The notes under the pieces were generated by a model. The model ran no database searches and was not told where the DNA came from. It saw only the letters and a program-made list of their open reading frames with translations. DNA of 6,382 nt, taken from assembly GCA_934699065.1 (NCBI GenBank), contig CAKUWD010000172.1, forward strand, positions 1-6,382. The letters are read 5' to 3'. Made by a program: the position numbers and the translations under genes. This document shows, piece by piece, positions 1-4,841 of this stretch. The stretch is from an uncultured Treponema sp. (GTDB lineage: Bacteria > Spirochaetota > Spirochaetia > Treponematales > Treponemataceae). How positions within the stretch are numbered: the first letter of the stretch is position 1; the number at the start of each line of letters is the position of its first letter.

Positions 1-25
1 AACAATCATTGTCTGTGTTATCCAG

Positions 26-63
26 GCCTGGGGTATGTCTGTTTATGCAAACAGTATCCCTGG
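26..63 (+). promoter_or_regulatory. Palindrome / hairpin just upstream of the RES gene
   Basis: CTGTTT (39-44) and AAACAG (49-54) form a 6-bp inverted repeat around ATGC. It is nested inside GGGTA (31-35) and TATCCC (55-60), so an imperfect longer hairpin is possible. A second perfect palindrome, CCAGGCCTGG, lies at 22-31. Symmetrical sites of this kind can be operators for helix-turn-helix antitoxins, which usually repress their own module, but that is inference and no convincing -35/-10 pair is visible nearby. The 104 bases before the RES gene hold no recognisable gene. One open frame (from base 2, TGA at 101-103) ends one base before the RES start, but its peptide is hydrophobic and does not resemble an antitoxin. 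Confidence 0.25.
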
Positions 64-104
64 TTGTATCGTTCTCGTAATTCTGATTTTTCAAAGGGAC
101 TGAA

Positions 105-545
105 ATGGTTGTATTCAGAATTGCACGCAAAGAACGTATAGAAGATTTGTCAGGACGAGGTGCAGAACTTTTTGGCGGACGCTGGAATGAAAAAGGCTAT
201 CCTGCTTTATACACCTCATCTTCCTTGTCTCTTGCCGCTCTGGAAATCCTTGTTCATACAGACAAATCAATGTCACCAGTAAATATGGCTTATGCTTCCA
301 TATATGTTCCGGATTCTTTTCTTTCAATGAAAATCTTAAAGCTTCCTTCTGATACTACAGAAATTGAATACGGTACAAAGTGGCTCAAAGAAAAGTCTGG
401 CCTCATGCTTAAAGTTCCTTCCGTTATCCTTCCTTATGAATATGAGCATGAATGTAATTTGATTTTGAATCCCCTGCATGAAGATTTCAAAAAAGTTTTT
501 ATCAACGAAGTTCATGATTTTTCTTTCGATGTTCGGTTGATGTAA
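105..545 (+). CDS. RES-domain protein, probable NAD+-degrading toxin
   Basis: A 146-residue single-domain protein, the normal length for RES-family toxins. The name comes from conserved Arg, Glu and Ser, and good candidates are visible: R26 in the GGRWNEKG motif (24-31), E47 in the SLAALEILVH stretch, and S106 in KVPSVILP. Tyr36 (LYTSSS) and the C-terminal NLILNP motif (118-123) also fit. Characterised members such as mycobacterial MbcT consume NAD+ and arrest growth unless bound by an Xre/DUF2384-type antitoxin encoded directly upstream. AAGGGA at 94-99, five bases from the ATG, is a good ribosome binding site and supports this start. It is the only + strand gene here and converges on the lipoprotein gene. 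No recognisable antitoxin precedes it in the visible bases, so it may be an orphan or have an atypical partner. NAD+ degradation is inferred from the family. Confidence 0.85.
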   Translation: MVVFRIARKERIEDLSGRGAELFGGRWNEKGYPALYTSSSLSLAALEILVHTDKSMSPVNMAYASIYVPDSFLSMKILKLPSDTTEIEYGTKWLKEKSGLMLKVPSVILPYEYEHECNLILNPLHEDFKKVFINEVHDFSFDVRLM

Positions 546-557
546 TTATCAATTTAA

Positions 558-589
558 TAAAAAAATAGCAGAGCCGCGTGACTCTGCTA
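558..589 (-). terminator. Intrinsic terminator of the lipoprotein gene
   Basis: TAGCAGAG (566-573) pairs perfectly with CTCTGCTA (582-589) around an 8-base loop. Read on the minus strand it is followed by a run of seven or eight Ts (558-565), and it starts 20 bases after the lipoprotein stop codon. On the + strand the hairpin is followed by As, so it is not a convincing terminator for the RES gene. The same hairpin recurs at 1181-1206. Confidence 0.85.
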
Positions 590-609
590 AAAAAATGATT
601 TAAAAGATT

Positions 610-1071
610 CTATTTAGATTTCACAAGAATTCTTTTTGGGCATGAGCCAACTTTTGACCCATCTTTTTTTGTTACTGTACAGTAGATAGTTACGTTCTGA
701 CTTTTACCACTTTCATTTTTTCCCTTAAATGTGAATGTATTATTCTTTTCATCTATAGATTTAATATATACCCATGAGGTTGCATCTGCTTCTGTCGGTC
801 CCCATGAAAAAAGGAGTTCACTTGGATCAACTGTAGTTTCCTTTGACTCTGTGCCTATTGTTTCTTTGTATTTTACTGTAGTTGTGAGAGTGAGTTCTTC
901 ACCATCATCAATTGTGTCCTTTGAGGCAGTGATATCTACATTATAGAATCCAAATGAACCTACTGATACTATAGTTCCACCTGAGCTATTATTACAGCTG
1001 ATAATTGTAAGGTTTATAGCTAACATAGCCATAATACCAAGAAAAGTTTTTAAGTTTTTTCTAATTTTCAT
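610..1071 (-). CDS. Small lipoprotein with an Ig-like beta domain
   Basis: A 153-residue predicted lipoprotein. The N-terminus has positive charges (KIRKNLK), a hydrophobic core, then TIISC with Cys26 as the lipidated residue. Spirochaete lipoboxes are relaxed, so Ile-Ile-Ser-Cys is acceptable. Residues from about 40 onward alternate polar and hydrophobic positions with Thr-rich strands. The pattern (DITASKDTIDDGEELTLT, then FSWG, and a closing KRILVK strand) resembles bacterial Ig-like domains. Two later cysteines (in IYCTV and GSCPK) could form a disulfide. The ATG at 1071 is chosen because GGAGG (1077-1081) lies five bases upstream and the signal peptide starts exactly there. The upstream in-frame start at 1149 falls inside a hairpin repeat. 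A weak -10 (TAAAAT, 1096-1091) gives no clear -35. The terminator at 558-589 follows. The specific role is unknown, and an envelope location is inferred from the lipobox. Confidence 0.7.
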   Translation of the reverse strand: MKIRKNLKTFLGIMAMLAINLTIISCNNSSGGTIVSVGSFGFYNVDITASKDTIDDGEELTLTTTVKYKETIGTESKETTVDPSELLFSWGPTEADATSWVYIKSIDEKNNTFTFKGKNESGKSQNVTIYCTVTKKDGSKVGSCPKRILVKSK

Positions 1072-1099
1072 ACAAACCTCCAATGGTTGAATTTTAGAA

Positions 1100-1177
1100 C
1101 TTTTGGCGAAGTCGAACTTTGTAAGACTTCGCCAAAAGGACTTTTTCAAGTCCTTTTGCTAGTGTACACTAGCAAAA
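1100..1177 (-). repeat. Chain of three overlapping perfect hairpins
   Basis: Three inverted repeats follow one another and share bases. Hairpin 1: 1100-1113 with 1125-1138, 14 bp perfect, core GGCGAAGTC, 11-base loop. Hairpin 2: AAAAGGACTT (1134-1143) with AAGTCCTTTT (1148-1157), 4-base loop. Hairpin 3: a perfect 24-bp palindrome at 1154-1177 centred on TAGTGTACACTA. Hairpins 1 and 2 share 1134-1138; hairpins 2 and 3 share 1154-1157. The chain lies between the serA terminator and the lipoprotein ribosome binding site, so a read-through transcript would carry it as a leader. The function is unknown; a dispersed palindromic repeat is the simplest reading. Confidence 0.8.
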
Positions 1178-1206
1178 AAAACAGCAGAGCCGTGTGACTC
1201 TGCTGT
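1174..1206 (-). terminator. Intrinsic terminator of serA
   Basis: ACAGCAGAG (1181-1189) pairs with CTCTGCTGT (1198-1206), giving a 9-bp stem and an 8-base loop. On the minus strand it is followed by eight Ts (1174-1181). It lies about 60 bases beyond the serA stop. Stem core and loop are nearly identical to the hairpin at 566-589 (loop CCGTGTGA here, CCGCGTGA there). Confidence 0.85.
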
Positions 1207-1235
1207 TCAGGTTTTATATGACTTTTTGTTGACCT

Positions 1236-1263
1236 GTCATTCCCGGGCTTGACCCGGGAATCT
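1236..1263. repeat. GTCATTCC...GGAATCT palindromic repeat, short form
   Basis: ATTCCCGGG (1239-1247) pairs perfectly with CCCGGGAAT (1253-1261) around CTTGA, with GTC before and CT after. It begins three bases beyond the serA stop codon. The outer bases GTCATTCC and GGAATCT recur at 6237-6262 around a different core, which marks both as one repeat family. It might assist termination or mRNA stability for serA, but it has no T-run of its own on the minus strand. Confidence 0.65.
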
Positions 1264-1264
1264 T

Positions 1265-2446
1265 TTATCCGAAAATAGGACGAACTCTGTTTACAGTGTC
1301 ACAAGCTGCAAGCTTTGCGATGATGTCGTCGGTTACAACGCCGTCTACGTCGATGATGTTGTATGCTACATCGCCGCGAGCCTGGTTGATGAAGGAGCTG
1401 ATGTTGAGCTTTGCTTCACCGAGGATTGTTGTGAACTTAGAGATTGTATCAGGAATGTTTTTGTGGCTGATGCAAAGACGAGTTCCGCCGGCTGGAATAG
1501 GGTTGTCTGTAACTGTTTTTGGGAAGTTTACAGAGTTTACGATATTTCCGTGCTCGAGGAAGTCTTTTAGCTGAGCAGATGCCATAATAGCACAGTTGTC
1601 TTCTGCTTCCGGAGTTGAAGCTCCAAGGTGAGGCATACAAACAACCTTTGGATGATTCAAAAGCTCTTCTGCAGCAAAGTCTGTGATGAGACAGCTTACT
1701 TTTCCTGAGTCGAGGGCAGCAAGAATATCAGCGTTGTTTACAAGACCACCGCGGGCAATGTTGATAATGCGAACTCCGTCCTTCATGTTCTTGATAGAAG
1801 AAGCATTAATCATTCCCTTTGTGTCGTTTGTCTGTGGAACATGGATTGTGATGTAATCACACTTAGCATAGAGGCTGTCCAAAGTCTCAGCAATCTTTAC
1901 TTTCTTGTCCAGCTTCAAAGCAGCGTTTACAGAAAGGAATGGGTCGTAGCCCCAAACATCCATACCAAAGTGGAGGGCGAGGTTAGCAACCATAGCACCA
2001 ATAGCACCAAGACCGATTACGCCGAGAGTTTTTCCCATCAGTTCAGGACCAACAAACTGGCTCTTTCCTTTTTCTGCGAGAGCAGGGATTTCGTCCCCCT
2101 TTCCTGCAAGGCCGTTTGCCCATTTGTTAGCTTCGATTACAGGGCGGCTAGAAAGAAGCAGGGCCAGCAAAACCAATTCCTTTACAGCGTTAGCGTTAGC
2201 ACCAGGAGTGTTGAATACAACGACGCCCTTTTCTGTGAGCTCTGGAATTGGAATATTGTTAGTTCCGGCACCGGCACGTGCTACAGCCTTTACATTGTCA
2301 GAAAGCTGCATGTCGTGCATTTCTGCAGAACGTACAAGAATAGCATCCGGATTATTGATTTCAGATGCGATTTCATAATTATCACGGTCGAGCTGGTTAA
2401 GACCAACGCTCGCAATTTTGTTTAATGTCTGAATTTTGAATGACAT
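1265..2446 (-). CDS. serA: D-3-phosphoglycerate dehydrogenase
   Basis: Oxidises 3-phosphoglycerate to 3-phosphohydroxypyruvate with NAD+, the committed step of cytosolic serine synthesis. The 393 residues split into an N-terminal half-domain (ILVRSAEMHDM, then ARAGAGTNNIP, 57-66) and a Rossmann domain with VIGLGAIG (143-150, all three glycines present). The catalytic Arg232 lies in NIARGG, Glu260/261 in TDFAAEELL, and His273 in MPHLGAST. From about residue 322 there is a C-terminal ACT-like domain (RLCISHKNIPDTISKFTTIL ... INQARGDVAYNIIDVD), the usual place for serine feedback. The stretch between the active-site Asp/Glu and His is shorter than in the classical DVFEEEP type, as in a branch common among anaerobes. 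The start at 2446 has GGAG (2456-2459) nine bases upstream. It lies 96 bases downstream of serC, with a heptad repeat between. Terminator at 1174-1206. Confidence 0.95.
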   Translation of the reverse strand: MSFKIQTLNKIASVGLNQLDRDNYEIASEINNPDAILVRSAEMHDMQLSDNVKAVARAGAGTNNIPIPELTEKGVVVFNTPGANANAVKELVLLALLLSSRPVIEANKWANGLAGKGDEIPALAEKGKSQFVGPELMGKTLGVIGLGAIGAMVANLALHFGMDVWGYDPFLSVNAALKLDKKVKIAETLDSLYAKCDYITIHVPQTNDTKGMINASSIKNMKDGVRIINIARGGLVNNADILAALDSGKVSCLITDFAAEELLNHPKVVCMPHLGASTPEAEDNCAIMASAQLKDFLEHGNIVNSVNFPKTVTDNPIPAGGTRLCISHKNIPDTISKFTTILGEAKLNISSFINQARGDVAYNIIDVDGVVTDDIIAKLAACDTVNRVRPIFG

Positions 2447-2470
2447 GATTTATTTCTCCATAATTTATTG

Positions 2471-2538
2471 ATTAGCTATTAGCTGTTAGCGGTTAGCTTT
2501 TAGCTTTATAATTGCTAACTGCTAATAGCTAATTGCTT
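2471..2538. repeat. Heptanucleotide-repeat hairpin element A (serC-serA spacer)
   Basis: Imperfect tandem 7-mers of the form TTAGCTN run from 2472 to about 2506, then the same heptads in reverse complement (GCTAACT, GCTAATA, GCTAATT) run to 2538. The arms 2471-2490 and 2514-2533 are complementary at 19 of 20 positions around a 23-base spacer, so the whole unit folds as one hairpin. It begins five bases after the serC stop codon and fills most of the serC-serA gap. It has no T-run suited to termination. The last 20-base arm is the exact reverse complement of 3712-3731 in element B. Confidence 0.8.
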
Positions 2539-2542
2539 GCAG

Positions 2543-3676
2543 CTAGTTTTCAGCAGCAAATTTCTTCATGAACTCAACGAGAGCCTTAACTCCGTCGAGA
2601 GTCATAGCATTGTAGATAGATGCGCGCATACCACCAACAAGTCTGTGGCCCTTGAGGTTTACAAGTCCTGCAGCAGCAGCGGCCTTTACGAACTTGTCGT
2701 TGATTTCCTTTTCTTTTGCGGCAGCGGCTTCGTCGTCTGCGGCGTGGTCACTGTACTTTGTAAGGAATGGAACGTTCATCAAAGAGCGGCTTCCAACCTC
2801 AGTTGTTGCGTGATAGAAGTTGCCTTCGTTGTTATCGAGGTAGTTGTAAAGGTAATCAGCCTTTTCCTTGTTGCGCTTGAGCATACCTTCAGCTCCACCG
2901 TTTGCTTCAATCCAGTGAAGAACTTTTCCAAGCACATAGATAGTGTAGCATGGAGGAGTATTGTACATAGAATCGTTATCAGCATGAGTTTTGTAGCAGA
3001 GCATAGTAGGAGTACCAGCGCGGCAAGCCTCAGGCTCACAAATCAAATCTTCGCGGATGATTACAAGAGTAACACCTGCAGGAGCAAGGTTCTTCTGAGC
3101 ACCAGCAAAAAGCAAACCGAACTTGCTAACGTCCAAAGGCTCACTCAAAACGCAAGAAGAAATATCAGCTACCAATGGGATGTTTCCGCAATCTGGAATG
3201 TACTCATAGTGAGTTCCCATAATTGTGTTATTGAAGCAGATATAAGCGTAATCATAGTCGCCTTCAATCTTTTCAACCTTTGGAATGTAAGAATAATTCT
3301 TGTCTTTGCTGCTTGCAATAATATCAACTTCAACGCCAAGCTTTTTAGCTTCGGCAGCAGCCTTTTTTGCCCAGACACCAGTTTCGATGTAGGCAGCCTT
3401 TCCAGTGTGAATACCAAGGTTTTCTGCAACCATAGCAAACTGAGTAGAACCACCGCCCTGAACAAAAAGTACCTTGTAGTTATCAGGCACCTTCATCAAC
3501 TTGCGAACCATAGCCTCAGCGTCCTGAATGATTGGCTCATAAGCCTTAGAACGGTGGCTCATTTCCATTACCGACTGGCCTGTTCCATTGTAATCCATCA
3601 TTTCAGCTGCACAAGCATTCAAAACCTCTTCTGGCAGGCAGCTAGGTCCCGCACTAAAATTGTACACTCTTGCCAT
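2543..3676 (-). CDS. serC: Phosphoserine aminotransferase
   Basis: A pyridoxal-phosphate enzyme that converts 3-phosphohydroxypyruvate and glutamate to O-phosphoserine and 2-oxoglutarate; it acts in the cytosol directly after SerA. At 377 residues it is slightly longer than the usual ~360. Visible signatures: NFSAGPSCLPEEVL (6-19), the substrate-binding MSHRSK (39-44), GGGSTQF (74-80), Asp171 in VADISS, and the PLP-binding Lys195 in AGAQKNLAPAG. Also present are NTPPCYTIY (239-247) and the C-terminal GHRLVGGMRASIYNA (343-357). The extra length is mostly an Ala/Asp/Glu-rich loop around 310-325. The start has AAAGGAG (3684-3690) seven bases upstream. Being next to serA fits a serine operon. The gene is bracketed by related heptad elements, one starting five bases past its stop and one about 25 bases above its start. 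Confidence 0.96.
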   Translation of the reverse strand: MARVYNFSAGPSCLPEEVLNACAAEMMDYNGTGQSVMEMSHRSKAYEPIIQDAEAMVRKLMKVPDNYKVLFVQGGGSTQFAMVAENLGIHTGKAAYIETGVWAKKAAAEAKKLGVEVDIIASSKDKNYSYIPKVEKIEGDYDYAYICFNNTIMGTHYEYIPDCGNIPLVADISSCVLSEPLDVSKFGLLFAGAQKNLAPAGVTLVIIREDLICEPEACRAGTPTMLCYKTHADNDSMYNTPPCYTIYVLGKVLHWIEANGGAEGMLKRNKEKADYLYNYLDNNEGNFYHATTEVGSRSLMNVPFLTKYSDHAADDEAAAAKEKEINDKFVKAAAAAGLVNLKGHRLVGGMRASIYNAMTLDGVKALVEFMKKFAAEN

Positions 3677-3701
3677 ACATCGACTCCTTTGTCTTTATTA
3701 A

Positions 3702-3887
3702 GCTTTTAGCTATTAGCTATTAGCAGTTAGCTAGGAGGGGGAAGTCTCCCCCTCGCTCCAGCCCGCGCTGCGGTCTTCCGCTACCCCTTCTAGCGGGGGA
3801 CACCCCCTGCGATGTTTGCGAAGCAAACTCGGTTACAACGCCCCCGTTTGAACGGGCTAATGGCTAACAGCTAAATGCTAATTGCTT
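3702..3887. repeat. Heptanucleotide-repeat element B with GC-rich core (rex-serC spacer)
   Basis: The left arm is tandem TTAGCTA-type heptads (about 3704-3733) and the right arm is the complementary GCTAAT-type heptads (3857-3887), as in element A. Bases 3712-3731 are the exact reverse complement of 2514-2533, and the right end GCTAATTGCTT (3877-3887) matches 2528-2538. Here the arms are split by about 120 bases of GC-rich, hairpin-dense DNA (3734-3856). The right arm covers the stop codon and last few codons of the Rex-family gene. The element could be a composite mobile repeat or an element A copy with an insert; both are inferences. Confidence 0.75.
3734..3856. repeat. GC-rich hairpin array inside element B
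   Basis: Five perfect small inverted repeats stand out. GAGGGGGA/TCCCCCTC is at 3735-3754 (loop AGTC). CCGCTA/TAGCGG is at 3778-3796 and overlaps GGGGG-ACA-CCCCC (3795-3807). GTTTGC-GAA-GCAAAC is at 3814-3828, and CCCGTT-TG-AACGGG at 3843-3856. A minor CCGC/GCGG pair is at 3763-3773. The composition contrasts sharply with the AT-rich heptads on both sides. No reading frame or promoter is convincing here. In a rex-serC transcript this would be a heavily folded spacer. Confidence 0.7.
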
Positions 3888-4486
3888 ATAATCTTAAGAG
3901 AATTCAAAATACTCAAATTCTCAACATTCACATTTTCAGGAACTCTCAAAACTGAGTTCGTCATATTCACAATTCCCGTGATTCCGGCCTTTACAAGCCT
4001 GTCGCACATTGCCTGTGCGTCCTTTGAGGCAACCGTCAGAATCGCAAGCCGGATGTTTTCTTTTTTTATTACCCAGCTCATTTCTGTTGCAGGGTAGAGG
4101 GGGAAGGTAGAACGGAGAATCTCAACGCGGTTTACGTTTGAGTCAAAGCCCGCCTTAATTTTAAAGACGCTTCCTTCTGTGGTTGCGTCATCGAGCAGGG
4201 CCGCTCCAAGTCTGTTCAAGCCCGCAATGCAACAGTTGACTTCTTCGGATTCAAAGCCGAGTGCCAGACTTATTGCTTCCTGCAAATCGTCCTTAAGGTA
4301 CCCGTTTGAAATGCCTTTGTTGTATCCAAGCAGCCAGAGGTCGTGGCGAATCAGTGAATCTTTCCAACCGGTAATCTCACTAATCTGCACCGAAGTAATT
4401 TTTTCGCCCTGCCAGCCTTGCAAAAGATTCTGCAAAATCAGCATACGTTTTCTGGTTACTTCTGGAATTGCAACAATTGCGCTCAT
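3878..4486 (-). CDS. rex: Divergent Rex-family redox-sensing transcriptional repressor
   Basis: Rex proteins are dimeric repressors that bind DNA when NADH is low and release it when NADH rises. The 202 residues follow the Rex plan. The N-terminal winged helix holds IPEVTRKR (7-14), a recognition region with LIRHDLWLLG (45-54, family: TIRRDFSYFG), then the wing to about 63. The Rossmann domain runs from about 83, with D115 in GFDSN, LAILTVASKDAQ (148-158), and GIVNMTNSVLRVPENV (171-186; family: GILNFTPARLxVPEHV). Oddly, the GxGxxG loop reads GLNRLG (89-94), with Asn for the middle Gly, and the C-terminal dimer helix is about a dozen residues short. The ATG at 4486 is preferred: AGGAGG (4497-4502) lies ten bases upstream, whereas an in-frame TTG at 4495 nearly touches it. 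A Rex-type operator lies upstream. Ligand response may be altered. Confidence 0.85.
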   Translation of the reverse strand: MSAIVAIPEVTRKRMLILQNLLQGWQGEKITSVQISEITGWKDSLIRHDLWLLGYNKGISNGYLKDDLQEAISLALGFESEEVNCCIAGLNRLGAALLDDATTEGSVFKIKAGFDSNVNRVEILRSTFPLYPATEMSWVIKKENIRLAILTVASKDAQAMCDRLVKAGITGIVNMTNSVLRVPENVNVENLSILNSLKIISN

Positions 4487-4549
4487 TATAGGCAATCCTC
4501 CTGTCTTGTGGAATCGATTTTTATAGAAAAAAGTGTAGAATTTGCCTTA

Positions 4550-4578
4550 ATTTTAATGAATTCTCTGTTTTTTAGCAA
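4550..4578 (-). promoter_or_regulatory. Sigma-70-type promoter of the rex gene
   Basis: On the minus strand, TTGCTA (-35, 4578-4573) and TAAAAT (-10, 4555-4550) are separated by exactly 17 bases. Transcription would begin near 4543, giving a leader of about 57 bases to the ATG at 4486. A TATAAA further in (around 4520-4525) could be a second -10 but lacks a good partner. Confidence 0.6.
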
Positions 4579-4581
4579 TTA

Positions 4582-4599
4582 TTGTTAAAATATTAACAG
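4582..4599 (-). promoter_or_regulatory. Rex operator upstream of rex
   Basis: TTGTTAA (4582-4588), AATA, TTAACAG (4593-4599) on the + strand. This matches the TTGTTAA-N4-TTAACAA form of the Rex box known from Clostridia-type Rex regulons at all but the last base. It sits three bases upstream of the rex -35, a position suited to autoregulation. The match is seen directly; binding by the encoded protein is inferred. Confidence 0.7.
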
Positions 4600-4603
4600 T
4601 AAT

Positions 4604-4770
4604 TCAACATTATAGAATCTTATCTGTGGGACGCAGGCAAAACGAAAAAGGGGGGCCCAGAGTTGCGTAAAAATCAAGCGCAGCGAGATTTTTTAAGCAT
4701 GGGACCCTGGGGGATTACTTTTTCGGTTTTGCCGTCGTTGGGACCCGCAGATAAGATTTTATAATGTTGA
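4604..4770. repeat. 167-bp long-hairpin element of unknown type
   Basis: The ends are inverted repeats. 4604-4630 pairs with 4744-4770, 27 positions with only two non-Watson-Crick pairs (4615/4759 and 4627/4747). Both are G-T in the + strand, so a + strand RNA would have G-U wobbles. Pairing resumes at 4636-4643 with 4726-4733 and at 4644-4650 with 4718-4724 (one bulged base). It continues at GGGCCC (4653-4658) with 4701-4707, TGC/GCA (4664-4666, 4697-4699), and AAAAATC/GATTTTT (4669-4675, 4687-4693), closing on an 11-base loop. It holds no gene and lies between the transglycosylase terminator and the Rex box, outside the predicted rex transcript. It could be a MITE-like element or a structured RNA; no target-site duplication or + strand terminator was seen. 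Confidence 0.75.
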
Positions 4771-4777
4771 TTGGGTT

Positions 4778-4819
4778 AAAAAAAAGAGGGCCCGGAAAAA
4801 CTATAAAAACCGGACCCTC
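4778..4819 (-). terminator. Intrinsic terminator of the transglycosylase gene
   Basis: GAGGGCCCGG (4786-4795) pairs with CCGGACCCTC (4810-4819) with one mismatch around a 14-base A-rich loop. On the minus strand it is followed by eight Ts (4778-4785). It starts 22 bases after the stop codon and isolates the gene from rex. Confidence 0.9.
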
Positions 4820-4841
4820 AAAAAATTAGGAGGCAAATTAA

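Noticed and set aside
2..103. Possible C-terminal end of an upstream gene stopping one base before the RES start
   Set aside because: The peptide is short, hydrophobic and unlike Xre or DUF2384 antitoxins; the spacing alone is not enough to call a gene.
566..589. Bidirectional terminator also serving the RES gene
   Set aside because: On the + strand the stem is followed by As with no T-run, so only the minus-strand function is supported.
1072..1149. Upstream start at 1149 for the lipoprotein gene
   Set aside because: It would put 26 residues before a complete signal peptide and the codons fall within the hairpin chain; GGAGG is correctly placed for the ATG at 1071.
1841..2425. 194-codon open frame on the + strand opposite serA
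   Set aside because: It lies wholly inside serA, with no start signal and no recognisable protein features.
2471..2538. CRISPR array
   Set aside because: The units are contiguous 7-mers in inverted halves without spacers, and no cas genes are present.
2537..3709. 390-codon open frame on the + strand opposite serC
   Set aside because: It is a mirror of serC codon use, has no ribosome binding site, and its peptide resembles no protein family, while serC on the other strand is unambiguous.
4487..4495. TTG start at 4495 for rex
   Set aside because: It lies only one base from the AGGAGG; the ATG at 4486 is better spaced.
4604..4770. 6S RNA
   Set aside because: Length and rod shape fit loosely, but there is no clear single central bubble flanked by conserved stems, and no promoter or terminator for such a transcript was found. 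Kept only as one option for an unknown RNA.
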